Below, in pieces: positions 1-8,042 of a stretch of DNA of 64,000 nt. Within the stretch, counting starts at the first letter, position 1; the number at the start of each line of letters is the position of its first letter. This DNA is from Myxococcus virescens (GTDB lineage Bacteria; Myxococcota; Myxococcia; Myxococcales; Myxococcaceae): assembly GCF_900101905.1 (NCBI RefSeq), contig NZ_FNAJ01000006.1, forward strand, positions 186,001 to 250,000. The letters are read 5' to 3'. The notes beneath the pieces are model-generated. The model was not told the DNA's origin and did not search any database. It saw nothing but the letters and a program-made list of their open reading frames with translations. The position numbers and the translations under genes were made by a program.

Positions 1-1655
1 CGGTGCTGCGCGGCGGCTCGCGCGACCTGATGCTGCCGGCCGCGGAAGGCGTGGCCTTCAAGGGCGGCGCCAGCGCGCTGCGGCCCCTGATGCTGTACGC
101 CCGCGCGGGCGAGGATGGCCAGCGCGAGCGGGCCCTGCTGGCCCTGGGCACGCTGGGTGACGCGCGCGCCCTGGCCGAACTGGAGACGGTGGCCGCGGGC
201 GGCACGGCCGAAGCCCCCGTGGAGCCGAGCATGGTGTCGGCCGCCATCGAGGGCCTGGGCCGGCTCGCCGCGAAGCTGCCGGACGGCGAGGAGCGCCGCC
301 GCGTCGAGGAGAAGGTGGAGGCCGCCGCGGTGGAGGGCGCCACGCTGGTGCTGCAGCAGGCCGGCGTGAAGGGCCTGCGCGCCATCGGCGGGGAGCGCGC
401 CCGGGTGAAAATCGAGGCGCTGCTCGGCGACACGAGCACGGCGCTGCCGGTGCAGCTCACCGCGGCCCAGGAGCTGGGGAAGCTCAAGGACACCGCGGCG
501 GAAACCGCCCTGGCCGCCGCGCTGGACGCGCCCCAGCAGGAGCTGCGCAAGGAGGCCCGCAAGGCGCTCGACGCGCTTTTCCCCACCGAGCGCACGCGGG
601 TGGAGTTCCACGCGGTGGCCAGCCGCTACCCGGACATCTCCGCGCCCGCCGCGGCCTACCTCGCCAACGAAGGCGACCCGGCGCTGCTGGTGCCCCGGTT
701 GGCCACGCTGGACAACGTGACGCTGCGGCTGCGCCTGCGGCGCGGGCTCGCACGCCGGGGCGCCCTGCCCCTGCCGGAAGTGGTGGCGCTGCTGGGCCAC
801 GACAAGCCGGAGGCCCGCGAGGAGGCCGCGCTGCTGGTGGGCACCTGGACGGGAGAGGCCCGAGAGCCCGGCACCGTGGACCTGGCCGCGCTGTCCCGCG
901 CGCTGGTGACGGCCGAGCGCCGCACGGCCACGGACTGGACCTCCGCCGCGCCGTCCAGGCGCGCCGTGCTGGAAGGCGCCTGGGAGCGGCTGCTGTGGGC
1001 GGGCTCCCGGCTGGGCACCGCGGGCATGGCCGACTCCGCGCGCACCCTCCTCCAGGGTGGAGAGACGGCGGCCCCGGGCACCGTGCGCCGGGAGGCCGCG
1101 CGCGCCCTGGGCCGGCTGGGCACGCCGGGGGGCACGCTGACGCTCACCGGACAGGCCCCGGCGGCCGTGCTGACGAACGAGAAGGAGCGCGCCGCCGCGG
1201 CGGACACGCTGCGCAAGTCGCTGGTGGACCCGGACGCGCGGGTGCGGGCGGCGGCGGCGGACGCGCTGGCGAAGCTCGCCCCCGAGCGCGCCACCGCCTG
1301 GGCGCTGGAAGTGAAGCCCTTCGACGCGGTGGCCTTCGGCCCCATGGGGGCCCGGACGTCACGGGAGCTGCTGGCCACCTCCGAGGGTCGCCGGCTGTCG
1401 GTGCCGACGCTGCTGGGGGCCCAGGCGCTGGAGCCCCTGAAGTCCCTGGCCACCGACGCGAAGCCGGAGACGCGGCAGGACGCGTGGGCCGCGCTGGGCC
1501 GCCTGGGCGGAGACGACGCGGCGAAGCTGCTGCACGAGGCCGCCTTCGACAAGTCGCAAACCGTGGAGCTGCGCAAGGCCGCCTGGCGCGCCCACAAACG
1601 TGCACGCCGGGCCGCTGAGCGCGCCCGGAACCGGAAGGAAGGGAACCCGTCGTGA
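1..1655 (+). CDS. HEAT-repeat protein (5' end outside window)
   Basis: The reading frame is open from the first bases, so the true start lies upstream and only the last ~550 residues are seen. The protein is alanine-, leucine- and arginine-rich. It is built of repeated helical pairs of the HEAT/PBS-lyase type, such as ALLALGTLGDARALAEL and REAARALGRLGTP, each about 30-40 residues. Such arrays form a curved scaffold for protein-protein contacts; no catalytic motif is visible. The C-terminal ~25 residues are strongly basic (RAHKRARRAAERARNRKE). Its stop codon overlaps the GTG start of the SWIM gene by four bases (GTGA), so the two are translationally coupled and probably work together. The substrate or partner is unknown. 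Confidence 0.8.
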   Translation, partial: VLRGGSRDLMLPAAEGVAFKGGASALRPLMLYARAGEDGQRERALLALGTLGDARALAELETVAAGGTAEAPVEPSMVSAAIEGLGRLAAKLPDGEERRRVEEKVEAAAVEGATLVLQQAGVKGLRAIGGERARVKIEALLGDTSTALPVQLTAAQELGKLKDTAAETALAAALDAPQQELRKEARKALDALFPTERTRVEFHAVASRYPDISAPAAAYLANEGDPALLVPRLATLDNVTLRLRLRRGLARRGALPLPEVVALLGHDKPEAREEAALLVGTWTGEAREPGTVDLAALSRALVTAERRTATDWTSAAPSRRAVLEGAWERLLWAGSRLGTAGMADSARTLLQGGETAAPGTVRREAARALGRLGTPGGTLTLTGQAPAAVLTNEKERAAAADTLRKSLVDPDARVRAAAADALAKLAPERATAWALEVKPFDAVAFGPMGARTSRELLATSEGRRLSVPTLLGAQALEPLKSLATDAKPETRQDAWAALGRLGGDDAAKLLHEAAFDKSQTVELRKAAWRAHKRARRAAERARNRKEGNPS

Positions 1656-3505
1656 CGACCGCCACCCGACACCCCGTCGAGCTGCGCTACGCCACCGCGA
1701 GCGACGTCGAGTCCGGCACGGACAGCTCCCGCGTCCGCCTGGCCCTGGAGGGCTCGCGCGGCACCGTGGGCGTGAGCGGCCGCGTCACCGACGCCGCCCT
1801 CTTCCGCGACGCGCTGGCCGCCACCTTCGGCATCCTCGCCAGCGACTTGCGCTACCGGGGCAAGGACCGCACCGCGTACCTCGCCTACCTGATGAAGCAG
1901 GGCAAGCGGGCCAGCGCGCTCATCTGGGAGGCGCAGAAGGCGTTCCTGGACAACGCGCTGGATGGCGAGAAGAAGCAGGACGCGGTGCTGGACCCCGTGC
2001 TCACGGTGGATCCAGACAGCGTGTCCCTGGAGGTCTTCTCCCGCGACGAGAGCGCCTACGCCCGGTTGTCCTTCGACAACCGCCTCTTCGAGGGCCGAGA
2101 GGCCGCGCACGGCTCCACCTTCCTGGACGTGCCGCCGGAGCTGCCCGCCCGCGTGGACCGGCTGCGCACCTACGTGCCCGTCTCCCTGGAGGCGCACGTC
2201 GCGCTGGCCACGCCGGCCTCGCAGCCGGCCCGCGCCCCGCGCAACGTGGAGGTGCCCCACGCCTGGCTGCGCGGCTTCCTCCAGGTGCAGTCCGCCGCCA
2301 CGCTGCCCGCGAGCACCTGCGAGCTGGCGCCCATCGACCTCTACAACCTCCTCTTCGCCCTGCGCGCTCGCAAGGCGAAGAAGGCCCCCCGCGCGCTGCG
2401 CTTCGAGCTGGTGCCCGGCGCCCCGCCCCGGCTGGTGCTGGAGCCGTGGGAGCTGGTGCTGGAGTGCCACGGCGGCACATACAACGGCACCGCGCCCGCG
2501 GTGGTGCGCACCTTCGGGCGTCAGCGCCTGGCCGCGCTCGCGCGCCTGCTGCCCCACGCGAAGTCGGTGCGGGTGCAGCTGATGGGCCCCGGCCTGCCGG
2601 TGTTCTGGGTCATCGACATGGGGGCGGCCACGCTCACGCTGGGCCTCACGGGATGGACGGAGAGCGGCTGGTCCTCCGCCGCGGCCTTCGACGTGCTGAT
2701 GCCCCGCGCGGTGCCGGACGGATTGGCGGAGCAGCTTCGTAACCGGCTGCGGACCGAAGGCCCCCTGCCCTTCGACACGCTGGCCGCCAATGCCGGCGCG
2801 CCCAAGGAGTCCGTGCGCGCGGCGCTCCAACTGGAGTGCCTGCGCGGACGCATCCTCTTCGACGTGGCGCGCGGCCAGTACCGTCCGCGCGAGCTGATGC
2901 CCACGCCGGTGGACGCCGCCGTCATCCGCTACGGCAACGAGTTGGAAGCGCGGGCGCACCGCCTGCTGGGCGGCGACGGCGCTCCGGGCTCGGGCGAGGT
3001 GAAGCTGACCAAGGTGCACGACGTGGTGGGCGAAGGCATCCGCATCCACGGCGAGGTGGTGGACCGCGAGGCCCTGCGCAGCTTCTTCCCCAGCTTCACG
3101 TTGGATTTGGAAGGCCGCGTGAAGGACGCGAGCTGCGGGTGCCCGCACCACCGGCGCTCCGGCCTGAGGGAAGGCCCCTGCGAGCACCTGCTGGCGCTGC
3201 GGCTGGCCTACGCGCGCCGCCGCGCGGAGGAAGAGGCGCTGCGGCAGACGCCCGAGGGCCGCAAGCTCATCCGCGCGGAGACGCGTTCCTACGTGCGGCG
3301 CGACGCGGAGAGCGGCCTGGAGACGGTGTACCGGGTTTCCCTGGATGGTCAGGTGGTGGCGGTGGAGTGGGGCCCGCGCACGGGCTCGCCGCGTCACCAG
3401 CGGCTCTGGTTCGACTCGGATGCGGAAGCGCGCGGAGCGTACTTCGCGCGCCTGGAGAAGTTGGCGGCTGACGGCTACATCGACGCGGCCTCGGCATTGG
3501 TGTAA
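1652..3505 (+). CDS. SWIM zinc-finger protein
   Basis: A 617-residue protein with a C-terminal SWIM zinc finger: Cys495-Gly-Cys497, then Cys510-Glu-His512 (CxC...CxH), a fold that binds DNA or protein. The ~490 residues before it show no enzyme motif that I recognise. The GTG start lies inside the stop of the HEAT gene (4-base overlap). In other bacteria SWIM proteins are known from operons with MoxR-type ATPases and VWA proteins. No such gene is visible here, but the upstream part of the operon is cut off. The gene ends about 80 bases before the retron element and is on the same strand, so read-through into it is possible. Confidence 0.8.
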   Translation: MTTATRHPVELRYATASDVESGTDSSRVRLALEGSRGTVGVSGRVTDAALFRDALAATFGILASDLRYRGKDRTAYLAYLMKQGKRASALIWEAQKAFLDNALDGEKKQDAVLDPVLTVDPDSVSLEVFSRDESAYARLSFDNRLFEGREAAHGSTFLDVPPELPARVDRLRTYVPVSLEAHVALATPASQPARAPRNVEVPHAWLRGFLQVQSAATLPASTCELAPIDLYNLLFALRARKAKKAPRALRFELVPGAPPRLVLEPWELVLECHGGTYNGTAPAVVRTFGRQRLAALARLLPHAKSVRVQLMGPGLPVFWVIDMGAATLTLGLTGWTESGWSSAAAFDVLMPRAVPDGLAEQLRNRLRTEGPLPFDTLAANAGAPKESVRAALQLECLRGRILFDVARGQYRPRELMPTPVDAAVIRYGNELEARAHRLLGGDGAPGSGEVKLTKVHDVVGEGIRIHGEVVDREALRSFFPSFTLDLEGRVKDASCGCPHHRRSGLREGPCEHLLALRLAYARRRAEEEALRQTPEGRKLIRAETRSYVRRDAESGLETVYRVSLDGQVVAVEWGPRTGSPRHQRLWFDSDAEARGAYFARLEKLAADGYIDAASALV

Positions 3506-3582
3506 ACCCTTCAACCACGGCCCGGCCGCCACGAGCGGCCGGCAGGACAGGTGCGACGAAGAGACGACGACGTGCGCTTCAC

Positions 3583-3616
3583 GCGCGAGCAGCCGAGAGA
3601 GGTCCGGAGTGCATCA
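3583..3616 (+). repeat. Retron inverted repeat a1
   Basis: Left arm of the a1/a2 pair that folds the retron transcript so that the branching guanosine sits next to the start of the DNA template. It is complementary to 3830-3863 at 29 of 34 positions; two further positions could form G.U pairs in RNA. It ends directly before the AGC that contains the inferred branch G (3617). Confidence 0.85.
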
Positions 3617-3829
3617 GCCTGAGCGCCTCGAGCGCGGGAGCGGCGTTGCGCCGCTCCGGTTGGAATGCAGGACACTCTCCGCAAGGTAGCCTGTTCTTGG
3701 CTCTCTCCCTCCTAGGCACTACGGCCAGGGTGGGTAGCGGAGCCAACGACGCGACCGCCGTTTACCCACCCCGGCCGTAGTGCCTAGGAGGGGAGAGCCG
3801 GTGAGGCTACCGTGCCCCAGGTAAGATGG

Positions 3830-3863
3830 TGGTGCTTTCCCGGCCTCCCTCGACTGCTCGCGC
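3830..3863 (+). repeat. Retron inverted repeat a2
   Basis: Right arm of the retron transcript stem, pairing with a1 at 3583-3616. It ends 42 bases before the ATG of the reverse transcriptase, so msr-msd and the RT probably share one promoter and transcript. The RT start is preceded by AAGGTG. Confidence 0.85.
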
Positions 3864-3905
3864 CATGTCCCGTCATCCATCGCCGCGCCCGCCCAAGGTG
3901 CAGAC

Positions 3906-5363
3906 ATGACCGCCAGGCTGGACCCGTTCGTCCCCGCAGCTTCGCCGCAGGCCGTGCCCACGCCCGAACCCACCGCTCCATCGCCGGACGCGTCCGCGAA
4001 GCGTGAGGCCCGCCGGCTGGCGCACGAAGCGCTACTCGTCCGCGCGAAGGCCATCGACGAAGCGGGCGGCGCCGACGACTGGGTGCAGGCGCAGCTCGTC
4101 TCCAAGGGCCTCGCGGTGGAGGACCTGGACTTCTCCAGCGCCTCCGAGAAGGACAAGAAGGCCTGGAAGGAGAAGAAGAAGGCCGAGGCCACCGAGCGCC
4201 GCGCGCTGAAGCGCCAGGCGCACGAGGCGTGGAAGGCCACGCACGTGGGCCACCTGGGCGCGGGCGTGCACTGGGCGGAGGACCGCCCGGCCGACGCGTT
4301 CGACGTGCCCCACCGCGAGGAGCGCGCCCGGGCCAACGGCCTGACGGAGCTGGACTCGGCGGAGGCGTTGGCGAAGGCGCTGGGGCTGAGCGTGTCCAAG
4401 CTGCGCTGGTTCGCGTTCCACCGCGAGGTGGACACGGCCACGCACTACGTGAGCTGGACGATTCCGAAGCGGGACGGCGGCAAGCGCACGATTACGTCCC
4501 CCAAGCCGGAGCTGAAGGAAGCGCAGCGCTGGGTGCTGTCCAACGTCGTGGAGCGGCTGCCGGTGCACGGCGCGGCGCACGGCTTCGTGGCGGGGCGCTC
4601 CATCCTCACCAACGCGCTGGCCCATCAGGGCGCGGACGTGGTGGTGAAGGTGGACCTCAAGGACTTCTTCCCCTCCGTCACCTGGCGCCGGGTGAAGGGC
4701 CTGTTGCGCAAGGGCGGCCTGCCGGAGGGCACGTCCACGCTGCTGTCGCTGCTGTCCACGGAAGCACCGCGGGAGGCGGTGCAGTTCCGGGGCAAGCTGC
4801 TGCACGTGGCCAAGGGCCCTCGCGCGCTGCCCCAGGGCGCGCCCACGTCGCCGGGCATCACCAACGCGCTGTGCCTGAAGCTGGACAAGCGGCTGTCCGC
4901 GCTCGCGAAGCGGCTGGGCTTCACGTACACGCGCTACGCGGACGACCTGACCTTCTCGTGGACGAAGGCGAAGCAGCCCAAGGCGCGGCGGACGCAGCGT
5001 CCCCCGGTGGCGGTGCTGCTGTCTCGCGTGCAGGAAGTGGTGGAGGCGGAGGGCTTCCGCGTGCACCCGGACAAGACGCGCGTGGCGCGCAAGGGCACGC
5101 GGCAGCGGGTGACGGGGCTGGTCGTGAACGCGGCGGGCAAGGACGCGCCGGCGGCCCGAGTCCCGCGCGACGTGGTGCGCCAGCTGCGCGCCGCCATCCA
5201 CAACCGGAAGAAGGGCAAGCCGGGACGCGAGGGCGAGTCGCTGGAGCAGCTCAAGGGCATGGCCGCCTTCATCCACATGACGGACCCGGCCAAGGGCCGC
5301 GCCTTCCTGGCGCAGCTCGCGGCGCTGGAGTCCACGGCGAGCGCGGCTCCGAAGGCGGAGTGA
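3906..5363 (+). CDS. Retron reverse transcriptase (RT-Mx162 type)
   Basis: 485 residues, the length published for the Mx162 reverse transcriptase. It makes branched RNA-linked single-stranded DNA from the msr-msd transcript just upstream. Seen in order: a charged, lysine-rich N-terminal extension (~1-165, including a K/E-rich helix at 80-110); finger motif TIPKRDGGKRTI (185-196); the retron-specific NAxxH motif as NALAH (236-240); FFPS after the first catalytic Asp250 region; LPQGAPTSP (309-317); catalytic YADD (344-347); and the retron VTG motif (402-404) in the C-terminal RNA-recognition part. No separate effector gene adjoins it: upstream is the SWIM gene and downstream a convergent hydrolase starts 3 bases after the stop. 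The long N-terminal extension is the best place for an extra function. Confidence 0.95.
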   Translation: MTARLDPFVPAASPQAVPTPEPTAPSPDASAKREARRLAHEALLVRAKAIDEAGGADDWVQAQLVSKGLAVEDLDFSSASEKDKKAWKEKKKAEATERRALKRQAHEAWKATHVGHLGAGVHWAEDRPADAFDVPHREERARANGLTELDSAEALAKALGLSVSKLRWFAFHREVDTATHYVSWTIPKRDGGKRTITSPKPELKEAQRWVLSNVVERLPVHGAAHGFVAGRSILTNALAHQGADVVVKVDLKDFFPSVTWRRVKGLLRKGGLPEGTSTLLSLLSTEAPREAVQFRGKLLHVAKGPRALPQGAPTSPGITNALCLKLDKRLSALAKRLGFTYTRYADDLTFSWTKAKQPKARRTQRPPVAVLLSRVQEVVEAEGFRVHPDKTRVARKGTRQRVTGLVVNAAGKDAPAARVPRDVVRQLRAAIHNRKKGKPGREGESLEQLKGMAAFIHMTDPAKGRAFLAQLAALESTASAAPKAE

Positions 5364-5366
5364 CGC

Positions 5367-6233
5367 TCAGCGCGCGAGCAACGCGGCGTCGAGGAACGCC
5401 TTCAACCGCTGGGGGTACGCCTCCGGCTCGGTGGCGCTGAAGTTCCCGTGCCCGGCGCCCTGGATGCGCCATGTCTGGGCATACTCGCGCACCTTGGCGA
5501 AGAGCTCGTCAGCGAGCGGCTGTCCTGACTCCTCCGTCCCCATGACGATGAGCAGCGGCCGGGGGCGGATGCGCTCCACCGCGTCGATGGTGCGCACCTC
5601 TTCCAGGGCGATGCCGCGCCGCCAGAAGGGCACCAGCGCCCCGCTTTGCGACACGAAGCCGAAGCGGCGGAAGTCATACGCGGCGGCCAGCCACAGCGTG
5701 TTGAACGGGGACAGCAGCACCACGGCGCGCACCGCCGGGTCCTCCGCCGCCACCTCCGCCACGGCCGCGGAGCCAATCGAGAAGCCGAGCGCCCCTACCC
5801 GCTCCGGGTCCACGTCCGGCTGGGCGCGTACGAAGTCCAGCGCGGCCCGCACGTCCCGGCGCTCCAGGTCTCCCCAGGTGGAGAAACCGCCCTCGCTTTC
5901 ACCGTGGGCGCGCAGGTCGAAGAGCAGCACGCCATAGCCCGCGGCCCGCAGGATTCGCGCTTCGGGCAGCAGGTCCGCGCGCGTCTGGGACAGGCCGTGC
6001 GCCAGCACCACGGCGGCGCGGTTCCGCGACGGCACGTACCAGCCCCGCAGCGTCAGCCCATCCGACGTCTGAAGCGAAACGTCCTTTGCCTCGGCGAAGT
6101 CAGCGGGGCGCTCGGCCTTGGGGCGTGGGTAGTGGAAGTAGGCCTCGGAATGACGCAGCGCCCTACCGAACACCGCCAGCGCGGCCAGCAGCCCCAGCGC
6201 GAGCGCTCCACCCAGCAGCCACCGCCACTTCAT
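5367..6233 (-). CDS. Membrane-anchored alpha/beta hydrolase
   Basis: 288 residues from the ATG at 6233 (MKWRWLLGG); the frame stays open to 6341 but the upstream part has no signal or domain character. An N-terminal hydrophobic segment (LLGGALALGLLAALAVF) would anchor or export it. The body is an alpha/beta hydrolase: oxyanion-side HGL, nucleophile elbow GFSIGS, an acid after the LLIVMGTEE strand and a final GAGHGNF histidine. This matches the YfhR/BAEM family of serine hydrolases; the substrate is unknown. It converges on the retron RT with 3 bases between the stops, and no terminator is visible. Confidence 0.8.
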   Translation of the reverse strand: MKWRWLLGGALALGLLAALAVFGRALRHSEAYFHYPRPKAERPADFAEAKDVSLQTSDGLTLRGWYVPSRNRAAVVLAHGLSQTRADLLPEARILRAAGYGVLLFDLRAHGESEGGFSTWGDLERRDVRAALDFVRAQPDVDPERVGALGFSIGSAAVAEVAAEDPAVRAVVLLSPFNTLWLAAAYDFRRFGFVSQSGALVPFWRRGIALEEVRTIDAVERIRPRPLLIVMGTEESGQPLADELFAKVREYAQTWRIQGAGHGNFSATEPEAYPQRLKAFLDAALLAR

Positions 6234-6384
6234 CTTCGTTGGACCTCGCGGAAGGAAGCTGGGGTGTTTGAACCCCAGGAGTGCAGACGGGACCCACGTT
6301 GCTCCGCCACGTACTGAGCAGCTTACACTCCAAATAGACAACTCACAGTGCCATCAAAGACGGCACTGTCGCGCCAGGAAACCT

Positions 6385-7908
6385 GTGGGCACATCCAGGA
6401 TGATGTTCGACGTGGTGGTGGTGGGTGGTGGCGCTTGCGGCGGATGGACAGCCAAGCAGCTGACGGAAGCAGGCTTGCGTGTCCTGGTGCTCGAAGCGGG
6501 CCGAGGCATGAGCGCGGACCGGATGCTGTGGATGCTCCACCGCATGCGCCAATCCCTTGGCTACCTGGCGGAGACGGACGACCAGCGCAAGGTGCGCCAG
6601 TCGGTGCAGAGCACCACCTTCGCGTGGCCCTTCCACCCGCACGCCTTCGTCGACGACGTGGACAATCCCTACACCACGCCGGAGGACCAGCCCTTCACGT
6701 GGATTCGTGCACGGCAGGTGGGCGGGCGCACGTCCGTGAAGGCGCACGGGCGCCAGTTCTACCGGCTGTCTGACTTCAACTTCAAAGCAGGCACGCAGGA
6801 TGGACAGGGACCGGACTGGCCGCTGACGCTGGCGGAGCTGGCGCCGCACTACGAGACGGTGGAGCGGTGGATGGGCATCCACGGCAACGCGGATGGCCTG
6901 GACATTCTGCCGGACTCCGTCTTCGCGGGTGCCATCGCCATGACGCCCGCGGAGCAGCGCCTGAAGGAACAGGTGGAGCGCCGCTGGCCGGAACGCCGCG
7001 TCATCGTCCGCCGCACGGCGGGAGCGCCCGTGACGATGCCCGCCGCGTTGAAGACGGGCCGGCTCGCGCTGCGCACGAACGCGGTGGTGGACCAGGTGCT
7101 GTACGACGCGGCGACAGGGCGCGCCACGGGGGTGCACTACCTCGACGCGAGGACGGGCAAGTCCTACGAGGCCCACGCGCGGGTGGTGGTGCTGGCGGCG
7201 GGCGCGATTGAATCCACGCGGCTGCTGCTGAACTCGCGATGCAGCGCGTTCCCGGACGGATTGGCGAACACGTCGGGGCAGTTGGGCCGCAACCTGATGG
7301 ACCACACGTACATGCTGGGCATCGAGGCAAAGATGAACCTGCCTCCCGAAGCCCAACGGCAGGAGCATAGCTGGGCGTACATCCCCCAGTTCCGCAACGT
7401 GGCCACGAAGGAGCAGGACTTCGCGCGCGGCTACGGCGTGCAGGTCTTCACCTTTGGGGACAACTGCCACTTCGTGCCCTTCGGGGAGATGGTGCCGCGC
7501 CCGGAGAATCGCGTGACGCTCAGTCCGACGGTGAAGGACCGCTGGGGCATCCCCGCCGCGCACATCGAATGCCGGCACTCCGCCAACGAGCTGAAGATGG
7601 CCGAGGACGCGCTGGCGGCGTGCAAGGAGATGATGGAGGCAGCCGGCTTCACCGTGGAGAAGGCCAACGCCACGTTGTCCACGCCGGGCATGGCCATCCA
7701 CGAGGTGGGCACGGCGCGCATGGGCACGGACCCGAAGACGTCGGTGCTCAATCCCCACAACCAGAGCTGGGACGTGCCCAACCTCTTCATCAACGACGGT
7801 GCCTGCTTCCCCTCCCAGGGACCGCAGAACCCCACGCTGACGATGATGGCCATCGCCGTGCGCGCCAGTGCGCACATCGTGAAGGAGTTCAAAGCCGGGC
7901 GGCTGTGA
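6385..7908 (+). CDS. GMC-family FAD-dependent oxidoreductase
   Basis: About 507 residues. An N-terminal dinucleotide fold (FDVVVVGGGACGGWTAKQL) binds FAD, and an acidic strand end (LVLEAGRG) follows. The C-terminal block contains MAIHEVGTARMGTDPKTSVLN and the NPTLTMMAIAVRASAHI helix typical of GMC oxidoreductases of the gluconate-dehydrogenase/glucoside-3-dehydrogenase type. The residue aligned with the GMC active-site histidine lies in the HEVGTARMG block. I chose the GTG at 6385 because AGGAAA lies just upstream; the ATG at 6400 is the alternative, and the open frame back to 6268 looks non-coding. No Tat signal, small subunit or cytochrome partner is visible next to it, so electron acceptor and substrate are unknown. 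Confidence 0.8.
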   Translation: MGTSRMMFDVVVVGGGACGGWTAKQLTEAGLRVLVLEAGRGMSADRMLWMLHRMRQSLGYLAETDDQRKVRQSVQSTTFAWPFHPHAFVDDVDNPYTTPEDQPFTWIRARQVGGRTSVKAHGRQFYRLSDFNFKAGTQDGQGPDWPLTLAELAPHYETVERWMGIHGNADGLDILPDSVFAGAIAMTPAEQRLKEQVERRWPERRVIVRRTAGAPVTMPAALKTGRLALRTNAVVDQVLYDAATGRATGVHYLDARTGKSYEAHARVVVLAAGAIESTRLLLNSRCSAFPDGLANTSGQLGRNLMDHTYMLGIEAKMNLPPEAQRQEHSWAYIPQFRNVATKEQDFARGYGVQVFTFGDNCHFVPFGEMVPRPENRVTLSPTVKDRWGIPAAHIECRHSANELKMAEDALAACKEMMEAAGFTVEKANATLSTPGMAIHEVGTARMGTDPKTSVLNPHNQSWDVPNLFINDGACFPSQGPQNPTLTMMAIAVRASAHIVKEFKAGRL

Positions 7909-8042
7909 CGGGGTGGCGAGCGTTGCGGCTCCGGCGCGGCATAAGCCTCACGCGCTCGGTGCGCGCCATACGCGGTGCGCGTCTCGCGTAGCCATCGAAG
8001 CGGCGAGCAGCGCGGAGGTTCTCCTCGACGCCCGGAAGCACC

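Larger units (their letters stand above)
3583..3863 (+). ncRNA. msr-msd: Retron msr-msd region (msDNA-Mx162-like)
   Basis: Non-coding template of a retron, just upstream of and on the same strand as the RT. Terminal inverted repeats a1 (3583-3616) and a2 (3830-3863) pair at 29 of 34 positions. Inside are an msr hairpin (9-bp stem, 3637-3645 with 3649-3657, TTG loop) and a long msd hairpin (3699-3736 with 3763-3799, one bulge and one A.C mismatch) closed by an 8-bp outer stem (3685-3692 with 3804-3811). The end of a1 places the branching G at 3617, inside an AGC. Applying the published msDNA-Mx162 layout (77-nt RNA branched at G20, 162-nt DNA) gives RNA about 3598-3674 and DNA about 3667-3828, whose ends overlap by 8 nt as published. 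The exact ends are inferred; the stems are seen directly. Confidence 0.9.

Noticed and set aside
656-3532. A 958-codon minus-strand open frame opposite the HEAT and SWIM genes
   Set aside because: Its translation is Arg/His/Gln-rich low-complexity sequence with no domain; it is the usual antisense shadow of GC-rich third codon positions.
5369-5385. CGCGCGAGCA after the RT gene matching part of retron a1, as a possible boundary repeat
   Set aside because: Only ten bases of GC-rich sequence; a chance match is likely in a genome of this composition.
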